In this document: positions 17,317 to 26,145 of the stretch, in pieces | Layout: each line of letters begins with the position of its first letter | Position numbering within the stretch: the first letter of the stretch is position 1 | NCBI GenBank assembly: GCA_964487565.1 | Contig: CAZARN010000008.1 | Coordinates: 23,467 to 87,466, forward strand | DNA length: 64,000 nucleotides | Source of the DNA: Phil1 sp964487565 | GTDB lineage: Bacteria > Bacillota > Clostridia > Christensenellales > CAG-138 | Direction of reading: 5' to 3' | Position numbers and translations under genes: made by a program | Notes under the pieces: model-generated | What the model saw: only the letters and a program-made list of their open reading frames with translations | Told to the model about the DNA's origin: nothing | Database searches by the model: none

Positions 17317-18675
17317 ATGAAAAAAGCCGTTTCGATAATCTTCACCGCCCTCTTCCTCGCCCTGTGCATATTGCCCGGAGCTGCCTATCTGTGCGGATAC
17401 ACGGCCGAGAACCGCGAGAACCGTCCCCTCGCGCGGGAGGCGGAGCTGTTCGGCCGCAGCGGGCTCAACCTTTCCTTCCCCAAGGATTTCGACGACTGGT
17501 GGGAGGATCATTTCGGCCTTCGCGAGGAGCTTGTGACAGCCTTCCACGGCCTCACCATAAGCGCCGTGCGCGACACGCTCAACGACAAGGTCATCGTCGG
17601 ACGCGGCAACTATCTCTATTATTCCGAAACGCTCGACGATTATCTTCACATAAACCTTTTGAGCGACGCGCAGATACGGCAGGCCGCCGATGTGCTTCGC
17701 CTGATCGGCGAATACTGCGAAAGCCGCGGAATGCGCTTCATATTCATGAACGCGCCCGACAAATGCACGGTTTATCCCGAATACATGCCCTCATATCTTG
17801 CCCCGGCCGACGGCGCGTCCAACATGGAACGCCTCTATGCGGCGCTTGACGGCTGCGGCGTGGAGACGCTCGATCTTGCGTCGCTGCTCATCTCCTGCAA
17901 GGATGAGGGCGACCTGTATTACGAGCAGGATACGCATTGGAACGCGCGCGGCGCGCGCATCGCTTACCGCGCGATAATGGAGCTTGCTGCGGGGAGCGCC
18001 GAATATGACGCATACGAGAGCGACAGCGGCAATGAAAAATACGGCTGGCGCGGCGATCTGCATGAATTCGTGCTGCCTGCGGCCGAAGGCACGCTCAAAT
18101 ACGTCGAATACGCGTCCGGCGGCGATTACGAAACCGACCCGGGCGCGAATGCCTCGCGCGACAACGCCTTCGGCACGGTCTCTGATAAAAACGACCTGAG
18201 GCTTCTGATGTTCCGCGACTCCTTTGCCGAGGCGCTTATACCGCTCATCAGCGCGAACGCCGGCCGCGCCGTATATTCAAAGGAGTTTCCGTATAACTTC
18301 GTCGCAGAGGGCGAGGATTTCGACGTCGTCATAATCGAGCTTGTGGAGCGCAACATACCCAATCTCATCGCCTCCGCGCCGTTGATGCCGGGCGTTGAAA
18401 CCGCTCTGCCCGCAAATGCCGCGGCCGTCGCCGCCGACGTGCTCACAAGGCAGCGCAGCGGGTACACGCAGCTTTACGGCAGCTACGGCGGCGAATACGC
18501 CGGCGGCGTGTTCGTCGAGCTTGCATACGCCGACGGATCAAAGCGCGTTTATGAGGCGTTCCCCTTGCTCGACGAGGAGCTTGCCGCGTCGGCGGGCGAG
18601 GACGCGGCGGGTTTTGTGCTCACGCTCCCTCAGCAGGCGGACGGCTTCGTCTCCTGCAAGGTATACATTTCATAA
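17317..18675 (+). CDS. DHHW family (AlgJ/AlgX/DltD-like) surface acylation protein
   Basis: 452-aa protein with a single N-terminal membrane anchor (about residues 4-28), followed by an extracytoplasmic SGNH-like domain. Key segments are FDDWWEDHFGLRE, a family hallmark, and YYEQDTHWNARGARIAYRAI carrying the catalytic D-x-H-W, then LLMFRDSFAEALIPL with the probable nucleophile serine. It starts 14 bases after the MBOAT gene with GGGAGGAGG as ribosome binding site. It should receive the acyl group moved by the MBOAT protein and transfer it to a polysaccharide. Confidence 0.88.
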   Translation: MKKAVSIIFTALFLALCILPGAAYLCGYTAENRENRPLAREAELFGRSGLNLSFPKDFDDWWEDHFGLREELVTAFHGLTISAVRDTLNDKVIVGRGNYLYYSETLDDYLHINLLSDAQIRQAADVLRLIGEYCESRGMRFIFMNAPDKCTVYPEYMPSYLAPADGASNMERLYAALDGCGVETLDLASLLISCKDEGDLYYEQDTHWNARGARIAYRAIMELAAGSAEYDAYESDSGNEKYGWRGDLHEFVLPAAEGTLKYVEYASGGDYETDPGANASRDNAFGTVSDKNDLRLLMFRDSFAEALIPLISANAGRAVYSKEFPYNFVAEGEDFDVVIIELVERNIPNLIASAPLMPGVETALPANAAAVAADVLTRQRSGYTQLYGSYGGEYAGGVFVELAYADGSKRVYEAFPLLDEELAASAGEDAAGFVLTLPQQADGFVSCKVYIS

Positions 18676-18700
18676 AGCTTGCACGCGGTTGCGATATGGA

Positions 18701-18729
18701 TTACAATAATAGGATATGATGCGTATAAT
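18701..18729 (+). promoter_or_regulatory. Promoter of the VanW-domain gene
   Basis: TTACAA (18701-18706), 17-base spacer, TATAAT (18724-18729). It lies so close to the coding frame that transcription would begin near 18736, which rules out the upstream ATG codons and supports the ATG at 18757 as start. Confidence 0.72.
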
Positions 18730-18756
18730 ATGGAAAATGAACGCGCACGAGGTAAT

Positions 18757-20517
18757 ATGGCAAACGGTATGGGATACGATGAGGGGCCGCAGCTCCCCAA
18801 TTACATGAAAAAGCAAATGGATAAGAACGCCGCCGAAAAGCGGCCTGTTTCGCGTACTTCGCAGTCCGCGCGCACGGGTTCGACCGGCACGAAAAGCCGC
18901 GCCGGCAGCGCCTCCGGATCCACTGGCAAAAGCGCGGCGAAAAGCAGAAGCGGCAGCGCTTCTTCGCATACTACCGGAGGCAGAACGGCTTCCGGCAAAC
19001 CGTCATCGGGTAGGAAACGCAAGAAGAATACCGCAGGCTCCGCATTGAAGGTATTGATCGGTATCGCAGCGGTGCTTGTCGCCGTCATACTTATCGTGTT
19101 CCTTACGGGACGCGGCGAGGGCGCAAGTCAGGACATATCCGATTTTCTCTCCGGCAAAAAGACGTTCGCGCAGGGCGTGAAGCTCATCGGCGTTGACGTT
19201 TCCGGTCTGACGCCCGAGGAGGCGACGGGCCTTGTGAAAAATGCCGCCGAAAAGACGCTCAAAACCGTCGGCATCAATATAATCGCCGGTGAAAGCTCCT
19301 TTACGCTTGCCTCGTCCGACATGGGCATGGGTTACGACATCGAGAAAACGCTCGAGGACGGCCTTGAATACGGCCGTGACAACACCGTGACCGACGTGGC
19401 AGGCAACGGCGCGGGCGAGTTCGACGCCGAATACACATGGGACCGTGCGGCGATCATGACGGCGCTTGAGAACATCGCGGGCGCTGTGAACACCGTCGCG
19501 ACGGAGCCTTACGCCGAGCCGGTGACGGACTGGGAAAGCAGCGAGCGTTTCAACTATATCGCCGGCGAGGAAGGCCGCGCGCTCAACCTTGAGGATACCG
19601 CGGATCAGGTGGAATACGCCCTCAGAAGCGGCAATTTCCAGATGGATATCACCGCGGTGATGAACGCCGTCATGCCTGTCGGCTCGATCGACGACGTGAA
19701 GGCCGTGACTGTCGAGATCGCGGAATTCACCACCAAATTCACCGCCGCGCGCAGCGACGAAACAAAACAGAACAGAAAATTCAACATCCAGAAGGCCGCG
19801 GACATAATCAACGGCTATATCATAAAACCGGGCGAGGAATGGAGCTTCAACACGGTCGTCGGCCCGCGCACATACGATCTTGGCTGGAAGGGCGCAAACG
19901 GCATTTCAGGCGGCAAGGAATACACCACGCAGGCGGGCGGCGGCATATGCCAGGTGAGCACCACGCTTTACAACGCGCTTCTGTGCGGCAATTTCCAGAT
20001 CACGGACAGGCGCGCGCATTCCATCCCTTCCGACTATGTGGCAAAGGGCCTCGACGCCACCGTTGACACGTCGGGCATCGACCTTGTCTGGAAGAACAAC
20101 ACCGAATATCCCGTTTATATATTCGCCCGCGTTTCCCCCGTTGAAGGCAGCAGCAGCCGCAACACGATAACGGTCTATATTTACGGCGCTCCGCTGCCGG
20201 ACGGCATAACATACAAGGCGCGCAGCGAGATAATCGAAACGACCGAACGCACCGACACCGTATACACCGAGGACGCGACCATCCCCGTCGGCTATCAGAA
20301 GGAGACCGTCATCAGGCATGACGGATATGTGGTCGAGGCGTATCTTGACAAATACGTCAACGGCGACCTTTCCGAGTCCACGCTCATGTATACAGACAAA
20401 TACAAGGGCAACCCGGCGGAGATATCCATCGGCACAGGTCCCGCGCTCGCCGCCGACGCCGTGCCTGACGTCACCTGGCAGGTTTACGGCACGCCCGCGA
20501 CCGTTCCAGGCGCATAA
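18757..20517 (+). CDS. VanW family protein with peptidoglycan-binding-like repeat
   Basis: 586-aa membrane-anchored protein. The N-terminal ~85 residues are basic and Ser/Gly-rich, probably cytoplasmic and disordered. A membrane helix follows (ALKVLIGIAAVLVAVILIVF), then an extracytoplasmic region with a putative peptidoglycan-binding type 4 domain, then a VanW domain with the typical PGEEWSFNTVVGPRT, GGGICQVSTTLYNALL and VWKNNTEYPVYIFA motifs. A late G5-like region follows. The start at 18757 follows GAGG and agrees with the promoter just upstream. VanW proteins occur in some vancomycin clusters but are widespread in Clostridia; the function is unproven. Confidence 0.9.
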   Translation: MANGMGYDEGPQLPNYMKKQMDKNAAEKRPVSRTSQSARTGSTGTKSRAGSASGSTGKSAAKSRSGSASSHTTGGRTASGKPSSGRKRKKNTAGSALKVLIGIAAVLVAVILIVFLTGRGEGASQDISDFLSGKKTFAQGVKLIGVDVSGLTPEEATGLVKNAAEKTLKTVGINIIAGESSFTLASSDMGMGYDIEKTLEDGLEYGRDNTVTDVAGNGAGEFDAEYTWDRAAIMTALENIAGAVNTVATEPYAEPVTDWESSERFNYIAGEEGRALNLEDTADQVEYALRSGNFQMDITAVMNAVMPVGSIDDVKAVTVEIAEFTTKFTAARSDETKQNRKFNIQKAADIINGYIIKPGEEWSFNTVVGPRTYDLGWKGANGISGGKEYTTQAGGGICQVSTTLYNALLCGNFQITDRRAHSIPSDYVAKGLDATVDTSGIDLVWKNNTEYPVYIFARVSPVEGSSSRNTITVYIYGAPLPDGITYKARSEIIETTERTDTVYTEDATIPVGYQKETVIRHDGYVVEAYLDKYVNGDLSESTLMYTDKYKGNPAEISIGTGPALAADAVPDVTWQVYGTPATVPGA

Positions 20518-20546
20518 CAGGCCTTTGCGGCCGAAAGCGTGATGAA

Positions 20547-21452
20547 GTGAAGGATGAACGTGTAAAAGGCTACATCTTTGTTGTTCTTTCAGCCATGCTT
20601 TACGGCATGTACCCTATCGCGTCCAAATTTGCATATTCAGGCGGCGCAACGCCTGTCGATCTTCTGCTTTTGAAGGGCACGGCGATTTTTCCGCTTGCCC
20701 TTCTCGGTTTTTTCAACAAAAAAACGGATATGCGCATCGCAAAACCCGAACGCGGGAAGACCCTCCGCGACATTGCGATCCTCGCCGTTTCCTGCGCGGT
20801 GCTGACCCCTCTGCTGCTGCTGAGTTCATATGCGCTCATACCCGCCGGCACGGCCACGGTCATCCATTACAGCTATTGCGTGATAACGCTTGTCATGTGC
20901 GTGATAATATACAGGGACAGGCTTGATCCGATAAAGCTCGTCTGCGTGATCATGTGTATTTCAGGCGTGTTCCTGCTTTATTCCCCGAAAATAGCCGGCA
21001 ATCTTTCCGGCATGCTCCTTGCGCTCGCCTCCGCGTTCACATTCGCGTTTTATACGGTGTATCTCGATAAATCAGGGCTCCATTCAATGGAGCCCGTTAA
21101 GCTGCAATTCTATATACTGACTGTGAGCATACCGCTTTCGCTCATTTACGCCGCCGCGACCCGTTCCTTTTCATTTAAAATGAGCGCCCCGGCATGGGGC
21201 GCTGCATTGGCATACTATATGCTCGGGGCTACTTTCGCGAGCCTCTTTTTTCAGATGGGCGTTCACCGCATCGGTTCGCAACGCTCCGCGATCCTGAGCA
21301 CCATTGAGCCGCTGACGAGCGTCGTATTCGGCGTCACGCTGTTCAATGAGCAGCTCACCTGGCGAAGCGCCGCCGGCATGGCCGTGATACTTGCGGCCGC
21401 GGTGCTCATCACCGTTATCGACGGGAAGCGAGCGAAGCGCACGCGCGCGTGA
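20547..21452 (+). CDS. EamA (DMT superfamily) transporter
   Basis: 301-aa integral membrane protein with about ten hydrophobic segments forming two EamA repeats (roughly residues 5-135 and 145-290). Typical family stretches are AMLYGMYPIASKFAY and IGSQRSAILSTIEPLTSVVFG. The start is a GTG with only a weak upstream site, so an alternative start cannot be excluded. Substrate unknown; family members move amino acids, sugars or drugs. The 3' end overlaps the convergent metK by 38 bases. Confidence 0.85.
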   Translation: MKDERVKGYIFVVLSAMLYGMYPIASKFAYSGGATPVDLLLLKGTAIFPLALLGFFNKKTDMRIAKPERGKTLRDIAILAVSCAVLTPLLLLSSYALIPAGTATVIHYSYCVITLVMCVIIYRDRLDPIKLVCVIMCISGVFLLYSPKIAGNLSGMLLALASAFTFAFYTVYLDKSGLHSMEPVKLQFYILTVSIPLSLIYAAATRSFSFKMSAPAWGAALAYYMLGATFASLFFQMGVHRIGSQRSAILSTIEPLTSVVFGVTLFNEQLTWRSAAGMAVILAAAVLITVIDGKRAKRTRA

Positions 21453-22605
21453 GCTTGTCGCAAAGATCCGTCTTCTCCCACGGCATTGCGGGATCGCCGA
21501 AATGACCGAAGGACGCGGTGCGGCGGTATATCGGGCGGCGAAGGTCAAGCGCGCGGATGATCGCCTCCGGGCGAAGATCAAAGCTTGCGCGGACGGCTTC
21601 AGTCAAAATATCATCCGCATATTTGCCGGTCGCGAACGTGTCAACGTTGACGGAGACAGGCTCCGCCACGCCAATCGCGTATGCAAGCTGTATCTCGCAT
21701 CTGTCCGCAAGCCCCGCGGCAACGATGTTCTTCGCAAGATACCGCGCCGCGTATGACGCGCTGCGATCCACCTTCGTGGGATCCTTTCCGGAGAACGCGC
21801 CGCCGCCGTGGCGCGCGTATCCGCCATAGGTATCCACGATTATTTTGCGTCCCGTCAGACCCGAGTCGCCGTGCGGCCCGCCGATCACGAACCGGCCCGT
21901 CGGATTCACATATATGGTCGTATTGTCATCCACAAGCGCCTTGGGCAGCACCGGGCGGATCACATGCTCGATTATCGCGCGCCTTATCTCTTCCTGTGAG
22001 ATCTCGGGCGCATGCTGCGCGCTCACAACGATCGCGTCAAGGCGCACCGGCTTGCCGTCGTCATATTCGACGGTGACCTGCGCTTTTCCGTCCGGCCTCA
22101 GCCACGGCAGCGTCCCGTCCCTGCGCACGGCGCAGAGCCTGCGCGTGAGCGCGTGGGCAAGATATATCGGCAGCGGCATGAACTCGTCCGTCTCGCGCGA
22201 AGCATAGCCGAACATCATGCCCTGATCGCCCGCGCCCGTCGCCATATCCACCTCGCGGCCTTCCTTGGCTTCAAGCGAGCGGTCCACGCCCAGCGCGATA
22301 TCCGGCGACTGCGTGCCGAGCGCGATTATCACGCGGCAGTTATCGCCGTCAAAGCCGAGCGACGGATCGTCATAACCTATCTCCTTTATGGTCTTTCTGA
22401 CGAGCGCTTCAACATCGACCTTGGCAGTTGATGTGATCTCGCCCATCACGAGCACGAGCTGTGTCGTGACCGTGCATTCGCACGCGACGCGCGCATAAGG
22501 ATCGAGCGCAAGATATGCGTCGAGCACCGTGTCGGATAATATGTCGCATACTTTATCCGGATGTCCGTCTGTGACGGATTCTGATGTGAAAAGCTTCTTT
22601 GTCAT
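21415..22605 (-). CDS. metK: S-adenosylmethionine synthetase
   Basis: 396-aa enzyme forming SAM from methionine and ATP, usual length. Motifs are GHPDKVCD near the N-terminus, the ATP-binding TGAGDQGMMFGYA, and GGAFSGKDPTKVDRSA. AAGGAGAAAGAAA precedes the ATG. It is preceded by a SAM-I riboswitch with its own terminator, so transcription should stop when SAM is abundant. Confidence 0.98.
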   Translation of the reverse strand: MTKKLFTSESVTDGHPDKVCDILSDTVLDAYLALDPYARVACECTVTTQLVLVMGEITSTAKVDVEALVRKTIKEIGYDDPSLGFDGDNCRVIIALGTQSPDIALGVDRSLEAKEGREVDMATGAGDQGMMFGYASRETDEFMPLPIYLAHALTRRLCAVRRDGTLPWLRPDGKAQVTVEYDDGKPVRLDAIVVSAQHAPEISQEEIRRAIIEHVIRPVLPKALVDDNTTIYVNPTGRFVIGGPHGDSGLTGRKIIVDTYGGYARHGGGAFSGKDPTKVDRSASYAARYLAKNIVAAGLADRCEIQLAYAIGVAEPVSVNVDTFATGKYADDILTEAVRASFDLRPEAIIRALDLRRPIYRRTASFGHFGDPAMPWEKTDLCDKLTRACASLASRR

Positions 22606-22661
22606 TTTCTTTCTCCTTTTCCTCTGTTATTTGCAGCCTCATGTCGGCGGCATAAGCGGGG

Positions 22662-22810
22662 ACGAAATAAAATTCGCCTCGCGAAAAACGAGACGAAAAA
22701 GAGATCTATCGCTCATCTTTCGGCAATGCCGCGGGATTTGGCACCTTACGCTCACCGCGCAGGTTGCCGGGTTTCACAGGGCCCGTCCCCTCAACCGCTC
22801 TTGATAAGGC
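22662..22810 (-). ncRNA. SAM-I (S-box) riboswitch with terminator
   Basis: On the minus strand the aptamer runs from CTTATCAAGAG (22800-22808 region) through GAGGGACGGGCCC, GAAACCCGGCAACC and GGTGCCAAAT to GAAAGATGAG (ending near 22708), all S-box core elements in order. It is followed by a hairpin TCGTCTCG / CGAGGCGA (about 22674-22696) and an ATTTTATTT run, an intrinsic terminator. It lies about 60 bases before metK. Confidence 0.97.
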
Positions 22811-22830
22811 TTTATTAACTTGTCGGGCAT

Positions 22831-22872
22831 ATCGTAACATGAAGCCGCGGGGTAAGTCAACACCCGCGGCTT
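22831..22872 (-). promoter_or_regulatory. metK promoter embedded in a hairpin
   Basis: TTGACT (22855-22860) and TACGAT (22831-22836) spaced by 18 bases on the minus strand precede the SAM-I leader. The -35 hexamer lies in the loop of a perfect 10-bp stem AAGCCGCGGG / CCCGCGGCTT (22842-22851 with 22863-22872), which can be the terminator of the upstream zinc-ribbon gene. Confidence 0.6.
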
Positions 22873-22919
22873 TGATAAATTGCAAATATGGCGTGAATTC
22901 TCTTGTACGGACTACATCG

Positions 22920-23312
22920 TCAATACGAATTCATCAGCGAAACGCCTGCGGCGGTGCAAATTATGACCACCACGATCGAGATCGCTATGCTTATGAGAAC
23001 CCACATCAGCGTCGCGCGGCAGAAATTCTTTCTGTTCTGATTCACGTTGCTTCCGAACGCCCAAACGAGCGTGCAGATGAAACCCGCGATCGGCAACGCA
23101 AGCACCAGCATCATCCAAAACCACTCGCTCGTCTTCATCGGGGCGGCGTTGGGATCGGCGGGCGCATTGTTGAACGCCTGTTGCTGATAGACCGGCTGCT
23201 GCTGCGTATTGGCGGGCTGGGCCGGCTGTGCGGGCGGATCGATTTTAGCGCCGCATCCGGAGCAAAAACGGGTGCCGTCCGGGTTATTTGTTCCGCAATT
23301 CGGACAGATCAT
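22920..23312 (-). CDS. Zinc-ribbon membrane protein
   Basis: 130-aa protein starting with a zinc ribbon (MICPNCGTNNPDG...FCSGCG, two CxxC pairs), followed by a Pro/Gln-rich linker (about residues 27-58) and two membrane helices (EWFWMMLVLALPIAGFICTL and VLISIAISIVVVIICT). The ATG at 23312 follows GAGGAGG by 9 bases; an upstream start six codons earlier overlaps this site. Such small zinc-ribbon plus helices proteins are common in Clostridia and uncharacterised. Single gene. Confidence 0.82.
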   Translation of the reverse strand: MICPNCGTNNPDGTRFCSGCGAKIDPPAQPAQPANTQQQPVYQQQAFNNAPADPNAAPMKTSEWFWMMLVLALPIAGFICTLVWAFGSNVNQNRKNFCRATLMWVLISIAISIVVVIICTAAGVSLMNSY

Positions 23313-23377
23313 GATTTGATACCTCCTCATCTTTTTGTATAATCATAACATATTTCGACAGAATGTTAAAGTGTGCG

Positions 23378-23406
23378 TTGGACAAATGCGCGCCATGTGC
23401 TATAAT
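23378..23406 (+). promoter_or_regulatory. Promoter of the Tim44-like gene
   Basis: TTGGAC (23378-23383), 17-base spacer, TATAAT (23401-23406), 45 bases before the coding start. Confidence 0.78.
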
Positions 23407-23450
23407 CAAAACGGATGTAACATATCATGATCGTATAAGGGGAGTGAACA

Positions 23451-24389
23451 ATGGATAAAAGGCGTTTTGTAATATTTGCGCTTGCCATGGTCCTCATTGC
23501 CGTTTTCATGTTGTCGCCTGTTGCGGGCATCGCCGATGCCGGCGACTTTTCCGGCGGCAGCGATTACGGCGGAGGCAGTTCCGGCGGGGGCAGCAGCGAC
23601 TGGAGCAGCAGCGACTGGGGCAGCGACAGCTCATCCACATGGTCGTCCGACGGCACCACCAATTACAGCGACGGCGAAGACAGCGGCGGCGGCGGCGGTC
23701 TTATCGTTGTCGCAATAGTCATTCTTGTTATTCTCTTCGTCGTCTTCGGCAAGAAGAACAAGTCCGGTTCCGGCACGGTCGTGGCACCGGGCGCGCAGCG
23801 CACCGTTATGCCCATGACCATCGCGCAGCTCAAGGAAATGGATCCGAAGTTCTCCGAGGAGGCCATGAAGGAGCGCATCTCCAACACATATATCAAGATG
23901 CAGCAGCAGTGGCAGGAAAAGGATTGGGAGCCCATGCGCACCTATCTCTCCGACACGCTGTTCAACCAGATGAAGAGCGGCGTGGACGCGAAGATACGCA
24001 ATCACCAGACGAACTATGTCGAGCGCATCGCGATACTTGGCGTAGAGCTTACTGGCTTCGGTCAGGACGAAAAGCACGATATCGTGACCGCCGTGTTGCA
24101 GACCCGCATCGTGGATTACACCATGGAGGATAGCTCCGGCAAGCTCGTGAGCGGCTCGCGCACCGCGGAGAAGTTTATGACATACGAATGGACGCTCATC
24201 CGCACAAAGGGTGCGAAGACCTTCGTTGCGGGCTCGGACGAGACCAAGCATTGCCCGAACTGCGGCGCGCCGCTTGATCTCAACAACGCCACCAAGTGCG
24301 AATACTGCGGCGCGGTCATCGCCGCCGCCGAGTATGACTGGGTGCTCAACAACATCAAGGGCCTTGCCCAGAGGACGTCCGGCAACTGA
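23451..24389 (+). CDS. Tim44-like domain membrane protein with C-terminal zinc ribbon
   Basis: 312-aa protein. A cleavable-like N-terminal hydrophobic segment (to about residue 28) is followed by a Ser/Gly/Asp/Trp-rich extracytoplasmic stretch of ~50 residues, a membrane helix (GLIVVAIVILVILFVVFG), then a Tim44-like alpha/beta domain (about residues 130-265; typical MKERISNTYIKMQQQWQEKD) and a zinc ribbon CPNCGAPLDL...CEYCG at residues ~276-296. The domain should face the cytoplasm. Known family members are uncharacterised in bacteria. Good promoter and GGGGAG site upstream. Confidence 0.85.
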   Translation: MDKRRFVIFALAMVLIAVFMLSPVAGIADAGDFSGGSDYGGGSSGGGSSDWSSSDWGSDSSSTWSSDGTTNYSDGEDSGGGGGLIVVAIVILVILFVVFGKKNKSGSGTVVAPGAQRTVMPMTIAQLKEMDPKFSEEAMKERISNTYIKMQQQWQEKDWEPMRTYLSDTLFNQMKSGVDAKIRNHQTNYVERIAILGVELTGFGQDEKHDIVTAVLQTRIVDYTMEDSSGKLVSGSRTAEKFMTYEWTLIRTKGAKTFVAGSDETKHCPNCGAPLDLNNATKCEYCGAVIAAAEYDWVLNNIKGLAQRTSGN

Positions 24390-24405
24390 GCTTGACACGC
24401 GCGAC

Positions 24406-24440
24406 AACGGGCCGCGGCAAACGCCGCGGCCCGTTTTTTG
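24406..24440. terminator. Bidirectional intrinsic terminator
   Basis: Perfect 13-bp stem AACGGGCCGCGGC / GCCGCGGCCCGTT with a 4-base loop and a T6 run on the plus strand. It ends the Tim44-like gene and faces the convergent ABC-F gene. Confidence 0.93.
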
Positions 24441-24464
24441 CGTTCACGGGCGCGTTCAGGTTTA

Positions 24465-25955
24465 TCAGCGCAGAAGCTCCACGACCCTCGTTGCCGTGTT
24501 TTCAACGAATGCGCGGTCATGCTCCACGAAAAGCATTGTCGGCGCGCCCTCCCTTATGAGAGATTCGATCTGTATCCTTGAAAGCACATCGATATAATTG
24601 AGCGGCTCATCCCAGACATAAAGGTGCGCGCGCTCGGAAAGGCTACGCGCGATAAGCACTTTTTTGCGCTGCCCGGCGGAATATGAATCCATATCCTTTT
24701 CAAACTGCACGCGCTCAAAATCGAGCTTGCGCAATATGGTGAGCATAAGGCTCAAGTCGACGCCGCAGCGCCTCGCATAATCGGAAACGCTGCCGGAAAG
24801 GCCCGATGTATCCTGCGGTACATAGCTTATGACAAGCCCCGTGCCGACGCGCACGACGCCGTCGTGCGGTATGTTCTCTCCTGTGATAAGCTTCAATATG
24901 CTCGATTTGCCGCAGCCGTTCGGCCCCGTCAGGGCGACGCGCTCCCCGCAGAGAAGCTCCATGTTCAACCCCGTGAAGACCTCCCTGTCGCCGTATGCAA
25001 CGCTGAGTCCGCGAAGCTCCAGCAGCCGCTGCGTGCGGAACACCTCCGGATGTATCGCGAGGTTCTCGTTGCGCTCTATGTTTTTGAGGAGCTTCTCCTT
25101 GTCATCCACGGCGCTTTGCTGCCGTCGTTCAAGGTTTTTGCGTCTCTGCTGCATCTTTGCGGACTGCGCCCCCATATATGCGCGCGAGTTTTTCGGCTTC
25201 TCACTCGATGAAACGCCGCCGATCTTTGACGCTTCGGCGCGGTCGGCCCAGGCAGAGGATTCGCGTGCCGACTGTTTGAGGCGGTATATTTCCGCGGTGA
25301 GCTTCTCGTTTTGCGCAAGCTCAAAAGCATCCTGCCTCGCCTTGTTCTCATACCACTGCGAAAAATTGCCGCGCGTCACGGTGATGTCCGCCTTGTTTAT
25401 AGAAAGGATATGATCCACGCATCCGTCGAGGAACGCGCGATCGTGGCTCACGAGGATGAAACCCTTTTTGCCTGCAAGATAATCGCGCACGATATCCCTC
25501 GCGCGCATATCAAGATGATTTGTAGGCTCGTCGATGAGCAGGAAGTTGTTCTCCTTCAGGAAAAGCGCCGCGAGCAGCGCCTTTGTGCGCTCCCCGTGAC
25601 TGAGCGTTTCAAACGGGCGATACAGCGTATCCTCCGAAAGGCCCAGCAGCGAAAATTCACGCAGGAGCTGCCAGAGCATATGCCCTTCGCTGATCGAATC
25701 GAGAACATCTTTCGTGTCGCGCCCGGCGTCCCTGACCTCAAACGGGAAATAATCAAAGCGAACGGACGCATTTATGCTTCCGCGGTATTCATATTTGCCC
25801 ATCAGAAGATTGATGAAAGTGGTTTTTCCGCGGCCGTTGCGTCCGGTGAAACCAAGCCGCCAGTCCGTATCGATTTCAAACGAAACGTGTTCAAATATGT
25901 TATCATAGCTGCCGTCATAGCAGAAAGTAAGATCGTTGACAGATATCTGCGACAT
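24465..25955 (-). CDS. ABC-F ribosomal protection protein, Lsa-type
   Basis: 496-aa ABC-F protein with two ATPase domains and no membrane segments. First domain: Walker A GRNGRGKTT, signature LSHGERTKA, Walker B LLIDEPTNHLD. A charged linker of about 80 residues follows (interdomain arm that reaches the ribosome), then the second domain: GPNGCGKSS, SAGQRKKVL, YVWDEPLNYID. The N-terminus (SVNDLTFCYDGSYDNIF, FTGRNGRGKTTFINLL, GKYEYRG) is that of the Lsa group, which dislodges lincosamides, pleuromutilins and streptogramin A from the ribosome. The start at 25955 has a G-rich but non-canonical site. Resistance is inferred from family only. Confidence 0.85.
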   Translation of the reverse strand: MSQISVNDLTFCYDGSYDNIFEHVSFEIDTDWRLGFTGRNGRGKTTFINLLMGKYEYRGSINASVRFDYFPFEVRDAGRDTKDVLDSISEGHMLWQLLREFSLLGLSEDTLYRPFETLSHGERTKALLAALFLKENNFLLIDEPTNHLDMRARDIVRDYLAGKKGFILVSHDRAFLDGCVDHILSINKADITVTRGNFSQWYENKARQDAFELAQNEKLTAEIYRLKQSARESSAWADRAEASKIGGVSSSEKPKNSRAYMGAQSAKMQQRRKNLERRQQSAVDDKEKLLKNIERNENLAIHPEVFRTQRLLELRGLSVAYGDREVFTGLNMELLCGERVALTGPNGCGKSSILKLITGENIPHDGVVRVGTGLVISYVPQDTSGLSGSVSDYARRCGVDLSLMLTILRKLDFERVQFEKDMDSYSAGQRKKVLIARSLSERAHLYVWDEPLNYIDVLSRIQIESLIREGAPTMLFVEHDRAFVENTATRVVELLR

Positions 25956-26056
25956 AAATATAAGACCCCCCCGGATTGTCAAAATGCGCGAGCGAATCGG
26001 CAACGCAACAAAGGCGGCAATTCAAGCCGTCCGCATCGCCGGAACAAACAGTTCGC

Positions 26057-26068
26057 TCAGTTGCGCAT
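26057..26068 (-). CDS. Candidate three-codon leader peptide (Met-Arg-Asn)
   Basis: Within the ABC-F leader on the minus strand, GGAG followed 8 bases later by ATG CGC AAC TGA forms a minimal open frame about 100 bases upstream of the resistance gene and about 26 bases after the predicted transcription start. Very short uORFs are known to drive drug-dependent attenuation of ABC-F genes in Bacillota. Downstream there is a weak hairpin ending in TTTT near 25980. Functional use is an inference. Confidence 0.4.
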   Translation of the reverse strand: MRN

Positions 26069-26100
26069 CCTTACATCTCCAATACGTTGGTCTTTCGATC

Positions 26101-26129
26101 ATGATACCACACTTTTATCCGGCAGGCAA
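26101..26129 (-). promoter_or_regulatory. Promoter of the ABC-F gene
   Basis: On the minus strand TTGCCT (26124-26129), 17-base spacer, TATCAT (26101-26106). This gives a leader of about 140 bases before the ATG at 25955. It stands back to back with the NhaC promoter, 16 bases away. Confidence 0.72.
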
Positions 26130-26145
26130 CCGGCAAAGCTTCGCC

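Noticed and set aside
14273..20517. Vancomycin resistance operon
   Set aside because: VanX-like and VanW proteins are present, but no vanA/B ligase, vanH, or vanRS genes occur here.
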